Assembly (NCBI RefSeq): GCF_947172395.1
Contig: NC_069085.1
Location: 18,106,698-18,170,697, forward strand
DNA length: 64,000 bases
Reading direction: 5' to 3'
From: Bicyclus anynana
Lineage: Eukaryota; Arthropoda; Insecta; Lepidoptera; Nymphalidae
Every line of letters starts with the position of its first letter. Position 1 is the stretch's first letter. This document shows positions 53,605 through 64,000 of the stretch, one piece after another. The position numbers were made by a program, and so were the translations under genes. The notes below the pieces were generated by a model. The model made no database searches. It saw only the letters and a list, made by a program, of their open reading frames with translations, and was not told the DNA's origin.

Positions 53605-53713
53605 TGCCTACTTCGAACTACTTTAGTATTTTAGTCGAGCACAAACTATTTTTGGGCGGTAGCAAGTAGTTTAAGCTACTCGACTAAAACACTAAAGTAG
53701 TCCGAACTAGGCC
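53605..53713. mobile_element. PIF/Harbinger-type MITE, 109 bp, TAA target duplication
   Basis: The ends TGCCTACTTCGAACTACTTT and AAAGTAGTCCGAACTAGGCC pair as inverted repeats through TTTTAGTCGAG / CTCGACTAAAA. TAA flanks both sides (53602-53604 and 53714-53716). It is a deletion derivative of the family at 46614-47073, with a 40-base centre. Confidence 0.82.
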
Positions 53714-53794
53714 TAAGGGTTAAGGCATGTTTTTTATACGATATTTTTATGGTTCTAATAGCAACACGAGTATGCGGATCACGTGTTGTAAAGT

Positions 53795-53838
53795 GATTAT
53801 CTCTCTCACATACACTCTAGTATGTGAGAGAGATAATC
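53795..53838. repeat. Perfect 18-bp inverted repeat with 8-base loop
   Basis: GATTATCTCTCTCACATA and its exact complement around CACTCTAG. Confidence 0.9.
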
Positions 53839-54905
53839 TCAAGTAACTCTAGTGGCACAGCTGATTTTGTCGGTGTTTAAGGAATTCGGTTATCGTGCCT
53901 TCAAATTGTAGAGTAATTTAAGAGCCCTACCAACAATTAATTTTGTTTATTTACACTGTGACTGTGACCTGGTAAATTTCGTACTCCTCCTTTGTGACTC
54001 ACTTAAGTTTTTGGTCCCATAATACCTAAGTCCTTCATTAGTGAGCGGGTTCTCAAGCTGTCGTCTCTAAATCTGGTGACGTTTATCAGTCTGTGAGCAC
54101 ATTGTACACAAAGTGTTTGTTGCAGGTTGTTTGTTTACATACTCATACCTAATTTACAAACGACACAATTTGGACATAATACCTAGATATCCATTTACAT
54201 CGTACATCATTTTGTGTCTCAACATGGCCTAAAATCCGCCCGTCTAGCGATAATTATTGTCTCGTTAGTCATGAAATAAAATCTACCACCTGCTAGGACT
54301 TATTTAAAGTCGCAGAATTGCCTCCATAATACTGCGAGCGGTATTTTTTTTTTGGCCACCCGGTGCTACTGTAAAAAAAAATATCTGCTAAATCGGATAA
54401 TTGTTGACAACCAACCATCCAGATGTTATGGATGATATAAATTTCTACAATCGCTCTATATCGATCTATAATATGTAGAGTCATCACCTCTTACGGTTTT
54501 TCTTTGCTACTTGCTACTAACAATACTTTACTAATGCCACTGTACGCAAAATAACGATAATTATGTCATTTTGTTGAAATAACCATGTTAGATGATCGCA
54601 GAAACGAAAATACGATGATAATGGTGTAGTGACTCATTTGAATCGTACACCGAGTATTTAATTGATAGGCTGGTGGTGTTCTGTGTAAACCGGCCTTAAG
54701 TGACTTTGCAAGCAAGTGTTGTGAAGCACAGATTACCAAGTGACTGACGATTGAACGTTTATCAATGTTATAACAAAATGGTGACAGACGGACGACTTCA
54801 TAACTTCAGTGTTTTTGTAATTTGTCATGTTTTTTGGCTTTTTACGGTGTCGCTGTGCCCCAAATTAGTTTGACATAATAATATTTAGATCAGTATTATC
54901 TATGA
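53839..54905. other. Spacer, nothing recognised
   Basis: No repeat family or gene recognised. Confidence 0.45.
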
Positions 54906-55102
54906 CTAGCTGACGCCGCGCGGTTTCACCCGCGTGGTTCCCGTTCCCGTAGGAATACAGGGATAATATATATAAAGCCTTCCTCGATAAATAGGCTATC
55001 TAACACTGAAAGAATTTTTCAAATCGGGCCAGTAGTTCCAGAGATTAGCGCGTTAAATCAATCAAACAAACAAACTCTTCAGCTTTATAATATTAGTATA
55101 GA
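54906..55102 (-). mobile_element. Helitron-like element, full length (197 bp)
   Basis: Host A, CTAG (54906-54909), GCTGACGCCGCGCGGTTTCA and CCGCGTGG hairpin, the standard interior and 5' end TATAATATTAGTATAGA (to 55102), then T. The best-preserved copy of its subfamily here. Confidence 0.92.
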
Positions 55103-56031
55103 TATTTAGTTTCTTACGAAGTCCGGGCTCATCGCATGTATGTATGTCAATCACATGTACTTTTGTCTAGATTTTAGTCATAAATAATAAATAAGCAAGT
55201 AGGTAGGTAGTACCTAATTATATTAATTATTTATTCATCTAAATCTAGACGGAAATATATGATACTTATTAAGTAATGGTATGTATGTAAGATAGTAAAC
55301 GAATCCTGTGTATGTGTAATGTGTGTAATTAATTACTTACATAATATTATCACTAAAATCTCGAAAAAATACTGCTTTAATATATCTAAAGCAAAGTTTT
55401 AAATGCTAAATTTATTATTCATTAAAATTAGGTTCTTTATTATGCCTATGTCAAAAAAATACAATTAAAATCTTGAAATTAGTGTTATTACAATTTAGAA
55501 CACTAACCCGTAACTAGATTTCTGTGAACACTCAAATCTAATACGTGTCTAAACTATCTACACGTTTCTCTCTACATACTCGTACACGTGGAAATTTCTA
55601 CTGGGCCCGAGGTTTATGGTCACTTATCGGTCAACGGCAGCGTCGGAGAAAGTGATAAAAAAGTAATAGACGAAAAATGTAATATTTCGTTTAGTTCCTA
55701 GTAGCAAACGACCAAAAATTGCTAATGCATTAAAACAACTAATTTTTAGATTGTTGAAGTTATTTGCCATTCGAGGTCCTACCTACGAAACCCGTCTTAC
55801 GACGATTTTTGTCGGCACGTAACATATTTAATAGTATAAAATCTTTGGCAACTAATACCCATTAAACATTTGTAGCGTATGATAAAATAGTAGTAGCGGA
55901 AGTCTCAAGCGTCAGTTTCGTGGCCCGACGTGTATCGAGGCAACATCGTGGATTTGCACGTGACCGCGCTGCCTGCGTGTATATTACGAGTACCATCACT
56001 GGCGCGCGAGTTCTAAGCCACCCGCGTCAAA
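55103..56031. other. Spacer, nothing recognised
   Basis: A GC-richer patch at 55900-56030 (GACCGCGCTGCCTGCGTG, ACTGGCGCGCGAG). No gene. Confidence 0.45.
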
Positions 56032-56230
56032 GTTTTTTTTTTATTCTCTAAATCTCACCTGATGGTAAGTGATCATGCAATCTGCCATAGAAGCGAGCTA
56101 AGTAAAGGATTAGAATGAAATCCACACTCCTTTCGGTTTCTACACGACATCTTCCCGGAACGCTAAATCGCTTGGCGGCACGTCTTTGTCGGTAGGATGG
56201 TAGCCCACGGCCGAAGCCTCCCACCAGCCA
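56032..56230 (-). mobile_element. Family B SINE, 5'-truncated
   Basis: Minus strand: GGCTGGTGGGAGGCTTCGG, then CCGCCAAGCGATTTAGCG, GTCGTGTAGAAACCGAAAGG-like and CTTACCATCAGGTGAGAT, and a poly-A end (poly-T 56032-56041). No tRNA-like head. Confidence 0.82.
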
Positions 56231-56814
56231 CATTTATATCTATTTTTTTTTTATAATACTTTATACAAAGTCATCATTATCAGCCCTAAAAGGCTCTGTA
56301 CACTTGTACTTATGCCTGGAGAAAGGATTGGTAGGGGGGCAAACTCACACAATATATTCGACAAAGTTGAGTGTAGTGTTTCGACAAAATTGTATATCTT
56401 TTGACTGACAATGGCACGTGAATAATAATTTGTCTATTGCCTTCCGTGTCCACGGCCATACTTATGACCCTGGCGTTACGTTACGTTACAATGTTTTGGT
56501 TAGTAACGTGTCCTCACACGTGATCGTGCTGTTTACCATTTTAAAACGCTACTCCGCCATTGTGACGCGCGTATACTAAGCAGCAGACTGTAAACGACTA
56601 AATTTGAACGGGTAATTATTTAAATTTATACAAACGTGTTTCTACAATTTATATTTTTAACACCCGTCACTATATAAAGCATTCTGTTGCCCAAAAAACT
56701 GGGTTTTAATCCGAAAATAAAATGAATTATTTATGTTGATTTTGGAATCGTATATTGTGCTTCTTATGTCTTTGGCTGTCTGCTTACTATTTTTATTGTA
56801 TATACGTAATATTT
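56231..56814. other. Spacer, nothing recognised
   Basis: No gene or family recognised. Confidence 0.45.
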
Positions 56815-57310
56815 CGTTGGTACAGTGCTCAGCCTATTGTGGTTATGGAATACGGAACACGAGGTCCTGGGTTTGGGTCGTATTATATGAGATAGAGTTT
56901 AAATTCTAAGAAATTTTCTTTTAAATTCTGAGCCCGGAGTGGGAAAATTGGTGGTATTACACACACCCCGTGCCTCGAAGACGTCAATGACATTTGGTAA
57001 TCAAAAAAATCAAAATCAAAAATCATTTATTTCAAGTAGGCTCAGTTTAGTTTAAAAAATCATACAACATTGTAATTTACAATTGATGACAATTTCTTAT
57101 AGTTTTAATTCCTGTGTGAAGGTGGAAGCTGATCCAACGGCCTCCAAGCATCTTTATCATTAAGGAACTCATCAATGTTGTAGTAACCTCGTAAACTTAA
57201 CTTTGTCACCCGCAAACCCGCATTGGCGCAGCATGGTGGGTTGAAACTGCATATCCCCTCTCCTATAAGGCCTGGCCCTGTAGTGGACGTTAAAATAGGT
57301 CGATAATGAT
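56815..57310 (+). mobile_element. tRNA-derived SINE, family E, with LINE tail inserted
   Basis: Head and body at 56815-56998 (GTACAGTGCTCAG, GGTCCTGGGTTTGGGTCG, ACCCCGTGCCTCGAAGACG) and the 3' block at 57205-57310 (CCCGCAAACCCGCATTGGCG, CCCTGTAGTGGACG, GATAATGATAATG). Between them, 57001-57185 is a minus-strand LINE 3' end (AATCAAAATCAAAAATCATT, TTTCAAGTAGGCTCAGTTTA, TTATCATTAAGGAACTCATC), which has split the SINE. Confidence 0.7.
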
Positions 57311-57715
57311 AATGCCATTCTTAGGTAATGTAAACAACTCAATAATTAAAAAAATAAAAGCCGACCGCCTAAGCTGCTCGCACCTCATCTGCCTCGCGTA
57401 TTTTGTATAGCGTTTAATAAATAACGTTTTTCTAAGTGTGGGTTTTTTTATACCATCTTGAGAACCTCTTGATGAGCCTTTGACTTTAATACGCATATCG
57501 CAATTTTCGAAAAATTTTTTTTTTCACCTTGAGTCTATAGCGTCTCACAATCGTCGTGTTAGTTTTTTTTAACTTCACCTATTTAAGAACACTTTGGTTA
57601 TTAAGACAAATCTAAAAATATCTTAATTACGTTCAGCAATTTGGAAGATATGAGGTAATAAAGAATATGACATACAACATACGCGCAAAAAACCCTTCTT
57701 GCACTCGGGTAAATA

Positions 57716-57906
57716 TATGGCTAGTTACCACCCTGCCGGCAAAGCTGTACCGCCAAGCGATTAAGCGTTCCGGTACGATGTCGTGTAGAAACCGAAATGG
57801 GTGTGGATTTCGTCCTCCTCCTAACAAGTTAGCCCGCTTCCATTTTAGATTCATCACTTACCATCAGGTGAGATTGCAGCCAAGGGCTAACTTAACTTGT
57901 AAAGAA
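57716..57906 (+). mobile_element. Family B SINE, 3' part
   Basis: From TGGCTAGTTACCACCCTGCC through CCGCCAAGCGATTAAGCG, AACAAGTTAGCCCGCTTCC and CTTACCATCAGGTGAGAT to TTGTAAAGAA, where a Helitron begins in the tail. Confidence 0.82.
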
Positions 57907-58104
57907 TCTATACTAATATTATAAAGCTGAAGAGATTGTTTGTTTGTTTGATTGAACGTGATAATCTAAGGAACTACAGTTCCGATTTGAAAAATTCTTT
58001 CAGTGTTTGATAGCCCATTTATTGAGGAAGGCTATAGGCTATATATTATCCCCATATTCCCACGGGAACGTGAATACCGGGTGTAACCGCGCGACCTCAG
58101 CTAG
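57907..58104 (+). mobile_element. Helitron-like element, full length, inserted in SINE tail
   Basis: TCTATACTAATATTATAAAG (57907) after an A of the SINE tail, standard interior, hairpin side GTAACCGCGCGACCTCAG and CTAG (58101-58104), then T. The SINE tail normally reads AAAGAATAAA, so the element sits at the A/T of that motif. Confidence 0.9.
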
Positions 58105-60530
58105 TAAAAAAATATATTGGCAAGAATTAGGTAGGTACTGTCAACAAATAATATACCCTTCCAACGCTATGTTTTGCCTCCGCTGCAATTAAAGCGGGCC
58201 TGTTATCAATAACTGCATACGAAATGAATCTCAGTATAAATATTTAGGCCCGCCGCCGCCGCCCGTATCGACGTCGCCCTGACCCACTTGGGGCAACGCA
58301 TCCAACGTGTTTACGAACATACGGCTATCACCCAGGGGATTATGCCGACTGTTTGCTTAGATACCTACTAACTACTTATCGGCTACTGATTTGGAATTAT
58401 TCTTTTGAAGCTTGGAGCGTAGCTTCATAAGGAAACTCATCGATATAAATCGTTAGATGAGCCTCTTCATATTAAAGAACGCACAATTTTATGTCATAAC
58501 CAAAAGACGTATGTAACAAGCGCATGCTGTTTTTTCTTATTTTAATCCCTTAACCTTCGTGTTCATTTTGGAAGTGTAAAAACACAAGCACAACATGAAT
58601 AAAGAGAAATGTGCTACGAGTGATGCGCGAAACCAATGACAATTCCGCGACGCTTTGAGGCCCATCTAACGATCTACGATCGACGAGGAAACTTCCGACT
58701 TTCCCATTAAGCCATATTTGGCAAGCCGATAAATTATGATTTAGTAATAATTATTAAATATTTTGACAAAAAAATTAAATTTCTAAGGTGGTTTAGGGTG
58801 CCAATTAAACTAAATGTCGGTAGGTGGTAATAGGAGGAATAAAACTTTCAAGCAAAATTTTATCGACTTCAAAAACTCAAAATTGTGTGCAAAAGCGAAA
58901 AAAAAAGCGTAGTAAGTATGTGCCGAGCTAAAATGTAGCGCTGTATTAATAGAAGTTCTTTTTATACTATTGATAAAATAGTTTTTAACTGGGAAAGAAT
59001 TGTCTAACAGTTCTTTTCGAGATGTTATTGTGCAATATTAGTTTGTCACCACCTTAGTTATACCAATGAAAATTAAATGCATAAATAAGATGAGAACCTC
59101 CGTCGCCGTCGTTAAAAATCACTTGTGCGAAAAAATTCTCTAAAGCATGAAGCTGAAATATTTTCTTTATTTATTTGAACGCGCAACTCTCTTATCAGTC
59201 GGATTTAATATCATATTTTTCTATTTGAAAAATCTGCCATTGATGAGGCTATTTGATACCAGATAACTAGGATGGGTAACGGGTTACCGTCTCACAGTCA
59301 GACATTCCTCACGCCATAACCGTGACGAAAAATGTTCAATAAGATAGGCATAGATTTATAACACACAGATAGTTTGTAGTCGCAGGATCCGTAAGCCGTT
59401 TTATGTGCCCCGAAATGGGAGCCCTTGACGCATCGCTGCGGTGCGATAAGTACGCTTGAGTGCGTGTCGGCGAGGGTAATTAGCTTAGCTTTTACGCTCA
59501 CTCACAGATGTGGTTTACGTTTGGAGTGAAATTTGTTAAGTTTTGCAAGTCTATAGGTTATTAGCCTAAGCTGATAGGTATATTCAGATATTTTCACCAT
59601 GTACCTTTAGACCTTATATATATATAATAGACCATTTTCACAATTAAAAATCAATACATTTTAATGCAATTTAATTGAATCCTCCCCAAAAGTTTGACAT
59701 GTTTAATCTTGCATATTTCAATTTACTGCTAAATAAAAATATTTTTAGTATCGCAAAATACTCATACACATAAATTTTTAATGTATTTATTTATTTAACA
59801 AAATAACATGAATATCGAACTATATGTACAAATGGAGTTAGTTAGTAATAATTAACTCATATTTCGTTAAAATTTACAAAGTTTAGAGAAACAAAAAAAA
59901 CACACCACAAGTTTTTAGTCTTGCCAATGAAAAACATCGCTAGGCGAATAAGTCGGTGCGAAAATAATAAACAAAGCTATAAATAAACGATTCGAGCAAA
60001 AATAACGGATTTAAAGCCTCAAACTATGAATGCGGAGTCGAAAAAACAAATCTATAAAGCCAATCTTGTTTTTAAAACGAATATCTATAAATAGTTTGTA
60101 TGAATTCCTTGAATTGATTATTATGAACACATAAGAAATGATAATAATAGCCTTTTAGGAGATGTAAAAAATGCAACCTAATAACGTAAAATCCATTGAC
60201 GTCACACCTTGTTTGCGTAGAGGTAATGACTTGTGTAAAAGTCAAAAACATACAAAAAAAATTGTCAATTGCGAGTTCAATGTATACACCAATGGTTCCT
60301 TATACTTTGAAAATATATAATTAGGTAACGTTACTGAAAAAATAAACTGGTTTGAAAGACAAAGTTAACTTTGCGGTCGGAAAACCCGTGTAATGACGTG
60401 CTTATAATTTTTTTTGTTTATATTCACAGTTGTAATAATTAACAAGTTTTTTCTTTAATTACACTTTAGCATTGACGACACTATACTAGCTCTGCACTTC
60501 TAATTTTCTATTTTATTGCCGTCCTGCCAC
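58105..60530. other. Spacer with one possible TIR element
   Basis: 58783-59057 has 10-bp inverted ends (CTAAGGTGGT / ACCACCTTAG), possibly a 275-bp element. 58250-58345 is a GC-rich patch (CCCGCCGCCGCCGCCCGTAT) without an open exon-like context. The rest is AT-rich with no recognised family or gene. Confidence 0.4.
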
Positions 60531-60706
60531 CTACCCAAGTGGCTCGTCGATTCTCTTTCTACGATCGCTAACGCTTCGAAAACTAGAAAGATGTAGAAAG
60601 ATCTTGATCACGTGACTTGTCGAGAGCAAATGTTATTCCCATACATCTTTCTAGTTTTCGAAGCGTTAGCGATCGTAGAAAGAGAATCGACGTGCCACTT
60701 GGCTAG
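60531..60706. mobile_element. MITE with ~60-bp inverted arms
   Basis: Arms 60531-60594 and 60642-60705 (core TTCTACGATCGCTAACGCTT, outer CCAAGTGGC.CGTCGATTC) are inverted repeats with about four differences, around a 47-base centre that includes GATCACGTGAC. No target duplication is clear. No coding. Confidence 0.82.
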
Positions 60707-61259
60707 GGGGGCTGAGGCCTCCATTCGTTCAAGTCATCATTTAAGAATTCCATTTTTCTTTTTAGTCACGGAATCCTAAAAACTTTAAAGCTTGTTCTCA
60801 GAGTGTCAAAAAAAGGTGACGAATGTGTCTTAGTGGTATGATTAGATATAATATATAAAATTAATATCCTCAATGTCTCGTGTCTTAAAGGAGGGGATAT
60901 TTAGGAGCTAACCGCAAATCGAATAACATATTATTCTAATAGTGTTTTTAGAATATAGAACATACACTTGCCTACTATTAACTGCCTCGTGTAAGACTAC
61001 CAAAGATTTTATACTATTAGATATGTCACTAACGCTTCGAAACTGAGGCGAAAAAATGTGGCTAATTGTATAAATTTCATTTACTTGCATAGTAAACAAC
61101 GAAAGTTATTAAACAAATAATACATAAATATTGTCTACAATGCCGAGTTTGAGTAAAATAAATTTGTTGAAGAAATATAAAAACTATTTATATATAAATA
61201 AATAATGTAAGTAAACACAAAATTGTGTATGTGTACGTGCGTTTTTTCCTCATAATATG
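60707..61259. other. Spacer, nothing recognised
   Basis: No family or gene recognised. Confidence 0.45.
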
Positions 61260-61800
61260 GATTTTTTTTTGTTATCTAGTATAGGCTTACGCTTGACCAC
61301 AATTAAGCCTAATGGAAAGCAATGATGAGGTCTAAGACGAAGCGCGCTTGCCTAGAAGATGCCTATTCACTCTTGCCTTGAAGGTGCACAAATTATACGT
61401 GTCAGGAAACACAGACGCCGGAAGGGCATTCCACATTTTGCCAGTTCTTATTAGGAACGTTGACGCAAAACGTTTCGTGCGGGTTGATTGGACGTTGACA
61501 ACAAATGGATGCCATTTTTCACTACGTCTCGCTGTTCTGTTGTAAAATGGGGACGGAGGAACTAGATCGTAAAGATCCTGTGCACACTCCCAAAGTATAT
61601 GCGGTAAAAGACCGATAGACATGCGACGTTACGTCGGTGTTGAAGACTTTGCAATTTTGCCCGTGTCAACGGTTCATCACCTATGATGCGCCTAGACGAT
61701 CTACCGAGTCTAATGCAACGAGTTGGTATTTAGCCGAGCCATCCCATAGGTGACTGCAGTACTTCATGCTGGTTCGAACTTGTGCCATATATAAGGTGAG
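61260..61800 (-). pseudogene. Jockey-type LINE reverse transcriptase C-terminus, fossil
   Basis: Minus strand, in order: VRTSMKYCSHLWDGSAKYQL and VALDSVDRLGAS (61800 to about 61690); after a frame change IIGDEPLTRAKLQSLQHRRN and VACLSVFYRIYFG; after another change ECAQDLYDLVPPSPFYNRTA, then RTKRFASTFLIRTGKMWNAL and FKARVNRHLLG, with the stop near 61332. These are the conserved C-terminal motifs of Jockey-clade non-LTR proteins (YCSHLWDG..., HRR.VASLSVFYR, TFF.RT...WN.LP). At least two frameshifts. A 3' UTR runs to about 61262 with an A-rich end (T run on the plus strand). The intact protein would make cDNA from its own RNA at a nicked target. Confidence 0.8.
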
Positions 61801-62389
61801 AAGAAAAAGAAAATATCAAATAAGAAAAAAAGACGCACAAATTCAAAATAAACAAAAAACCATTGTGTTACTTAATAGAATCAAAGTATAGACTGTCAAA
61901 GAATAAGCGGACAAGTTCATCTCAGGTTATCACGTGTCCGCCAACGTGTGTAATGGTGTTAATGAGAGGCTTAATGAGATAGGTCGTTAAAACGAGCCTT
62001 AACGCACTGGTTGAAGATAATAGTCTGAGATATTGGATGCATCCACAGAACTGACCTCTATAACAGAGCTATACGTCGCTGGGCATGCAAGGATCATGTC
62101 CAGAAATCCCGCTAGCTCCGCTCTCCACCGCTCAAGGCACTTGAGGCATAAGATATTGTGTCTGTAATTTTACCGGCAAGCATACCCAACTTAGTGCCAT
62201 ATATGTTGAAGAGCAAGAAAACCAGAGCTAAGGGGACGAAAATGCTACATAATATTATGGAACGACGCGTGAGAGACGAATGAAATCGCCAGAAAGCAAA
62301 TAACGAAGCGTGATAGACCACCTCCTTCCTAAAGTAATGCACGTATATCGCGTTACCAGAAAGCCAAGAAAGAATGAAAAAAAAACATA
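61801..62389. other. Spacer
   Basis: 62205-62330 (GGAACGACGCGTGAGAGACG and nearby) faintly suggests an eroded reverse-transcriptase region but no clear motif holds. Nothing else recognised. Confidence 0.3.
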
Positions 62390-62905
62390 CCCTTCAGACA
62401 GAAGAAAAATAAGTTCTATTAATTCTGATTACAATAAATATGATTTTCGATTTTAGAATTTAAATCATATTTATGCTTTTTCTGTTAAACATTGGAGCTG
62501 AAAGATCAACTAACCAACAAGGTAAGGAACATCTAGGAAATTTATTTGTTAACAAGCTCTGATACAGGATGGTACGATCAGGGTGATGCTTGACTTTGTA
62601 ACGATTACCAACAAACTAATAGCTCAACGGTAAGAGCGGTTGGACTCAACAGCGAGGGGTGGTGGTGCAATCCTCACCCCGTTGGTCTATTGTCGTACCC
62701 ACTCCATGCACAGCCTAGTCTTTCCTGACTAGTTGGAGGGGAATGGGAATATTGGTCATATTATAAAAAATACGGCGAATATACTTTAAAAAAAAAGGTT
62801 TATACTATATATATGTATGACCTTCAGACCTAAGAAAAATAAGTTCTATTCATTCTGATCACAATAAATATGATTTTCGATTTTAGAATTTAAATCATAT
62901 TTTTT
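62390..62905 (+). repeat. Direct repeat pair (~85 bp) flanking a SINE
   Basis: 62391-62472 and 62819-62900 share AGAAAAATAAGTTCTATT, ATTCTGAT.ACAATAAATA and GATTTTCGATTTTAGAATTT with few differences. They are about 430 bp apart. Between them are about 150 bp of unassigned DNA and the family D SINE. An LTR role is not supported (no TG...CA ends seen). Confidence 0.8.
62625..62795 (+). mobile_element. tRNA-derived SINE, family D
   Basis: TAGCTCAACGGTAAGAGCGG is an excellent A-box region. The B-box position reads GTGGTGCAATCCTCACCCC, with one change from GGTTCAATCC. The body has GTTGGTCTATTGTCGTACCC and CTTTCCTGACTAG, and ends in an A run (62790-62799). It is the best tRNA-like head in the window, but lacks a foldable complete tRNA. 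Confidence 0.75.
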
Positions 62906-64000
62906 GTCATCAGCCTATTTTTAAACTCCCAAGCAAGGAAGTCTATTGCTATCCTATAACATAAATAACTCGTGGCTTAGATGCTATTTCAGTGCGGGTT
63001 AGCTATGGTCACCGAGGCACGGAAATGTAACTTTACTACCTCGGGTTACTATAGAGAATTTTCGTCATAACAAGAAAAGCTTTGTTGTAGGCCCTAGTGT
63101 GTAACGTATAGCAATCAATATCCACGGTGTGCAGTGTCGTATGCGAAATATCACAAACACATGGAAATGAATCCCGAAGTAAGATTTGAGACAACACATA
63201 ACCAGAATATTTTTTTTATTAGGACCTGCCAATGACGACTTTGATTTGGACTAGCGCCAAAACTGCAAAAATATCATAAATATAATAATATTTTTGCAGC
63301 GCTGCTTCATCATCAAGGCCGACTTGGTCGTCTAATGATTGTCTGTCTATTCGTGAACTTTATTTCTTTTATCTTGGTCGTAGAAAAAGTATGCACGAGT
63401 GATTTATGTGTAATTCGGCTTCGTTTCATTACACAAAAATCACTCGAGCTGCAATGACCCTCATAACATGACAGTAGCATAAATAACTATTGTAATGTGC
63501 CATCTTTAAGAAACCTTCCTATTCGATTTTGAATAACGTCACTTCTTTTACCATCAAAACGTGTATGCCGAGTTTCAGCCAAGTTAGACAACACATGAGA
63601 TTGTTGTGTAGGGTTCTCTCATCTTACACAAAATTCATGTATGAATAAATATATTTTGTTCGTGGTCCAAAAAAAGTATACCTTATACGTTTTTTATACT
63701 CTTTTGGACCATTATTTTATTGAAAAATGTTTGAGTAAAATAAATTTGAGACAAATTGTTTAGCACTCTTACCGCTTTTGCTGTGTTCTGCAAATTCGTA
63801 TTGCACGATGTAAAGTACTCGTTAATGCTAACAACAATAACTCTATTTAGCATCGCATGATCTATGGTAAACGCTAACTCTAATTCGTCTTCGTAATTCT
63901 TAATATAATGAGTAACTCCGATCAGTCCATTTGTGATTTTGGTCGCATCTAATCACAGATGTCATCTTACAATATACGAGTACAAATAATTGTAAATATT
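62906..64000. other. Spacer with three short inverted repeats
   Basis: Inverted pairs: 63263-63299 (CTGCAAAAATAT), 63398-63446 (CGAGTGATTTATGTGTAA with a few mismatches around a GGCTTCG centre) and 63662-63711 (TGGTCCAAAAAAAGTATA). No gene or family recognised. Confidence 0.5.

Noticed and set aside
62390..62905. LTR retrotransposon suggested by direct repeats
   Set aside because: The blocks are only about 85 bp, lack TG...CA ends, a primer-binding site and polypurine tract, and enclose just a SINE.

Overview
The window looks like AT-rich nuclear DNA of a moth or butterfly (Lepidoptera). The basis is its repeat content: short Helitron-like elements with a CGGACGAAGTCGCGGG-type 3' hairpin and CTAG end, five tRNA-derived SINE families, RTE- and Jockey-type LINE tails, and many foldback MITEs, all of kinds I know from lepidopteran genomes. 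Family names are from memory; the structural facts (termini, target duplications, boxes, hairpins) were read from the sequence. Species cannot be given.

No complete protein-coding gene is visible. No open frame above about 100 codons is convincing, and the two longest (through 50.8-51.2 kb) are only a GAT trinucleotide repeat. The window is best read as intergenic or deep intronic DNA. The only coding-like material is (i) the decayed, intron-containing remains of a PIF/Harbinger (HARBI1-like) transposase on the minus strand at 20.6-21.63 kb, (ii) two exon-like pieces of unknown identity near it (18557-18688 plus strand, 20190-20439 minus strand), and (iii) C-terminal fragments of LINE proteins (8.25, 19.25, 23.7, 34.6, 38.95, 50.7 and 61.3 kb).

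Layout. 0-3 kb: Helitrons with CCTAC/GTAGG arrays and a large palindrome. 4.7-5.2 kb: a degenerate 34-bp tandem repeat. 7.4-12 kb: an unnamed repeat in two inverted copies, a 28-bp array split by a LINE tail, and SINEs. 12.5-16.3 kb: hairpins, SINEs, a 305-bp TIR element, and a hAT element with a perfect 8-bp target duplication that carries a nested MITE. 17-22 kb: SINEs, the Harbinger remnant and the exon-like pieces. 22-34 kb: Helitron, RTE and SINE fragments, including an inverted, mutually nested SINE group at 29.35-29.79 kb. 37-38.8 and 49.2-50.1 kb: two copies of a composite repeat (foldback head, 130-bp minisatellite, poly-A, shared terminal motif). 39-48.7 kb: Helitrons, two of them fused head to tail, and a PIF-type MITE with TAA duplications. 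50.6-51.2 kb: an RTE tail running into a 350-bp GAT microsatellite. 53-58 kb: a second PIF-type MITE, SINEs and Helitrons. 58-64 kb: mostly unremarkable, with a TIR element at 60.6 kb, a fossil Jockey-type reverse transcriptase C-terminus at 61.3-61.8 kb and a direct-repeat pair flanking a SINE at 62.4-62.9 kb.

The elements work as a genomic parasite community rather than a pathway. Autonomous Harbinger, RTE and Jockey proteins survive only as fossils, while their likely dependents (PIF MITEs with TAA duplications; SINEs whose ATGATG tails match the RTE tail) remain in better shape. I found no convincing new gene system. The best leads are the composite repeat, the exon-like pieces beside the transposase fossil, the recurring perfect short-loop inverted repeats, and the 34-bp array.
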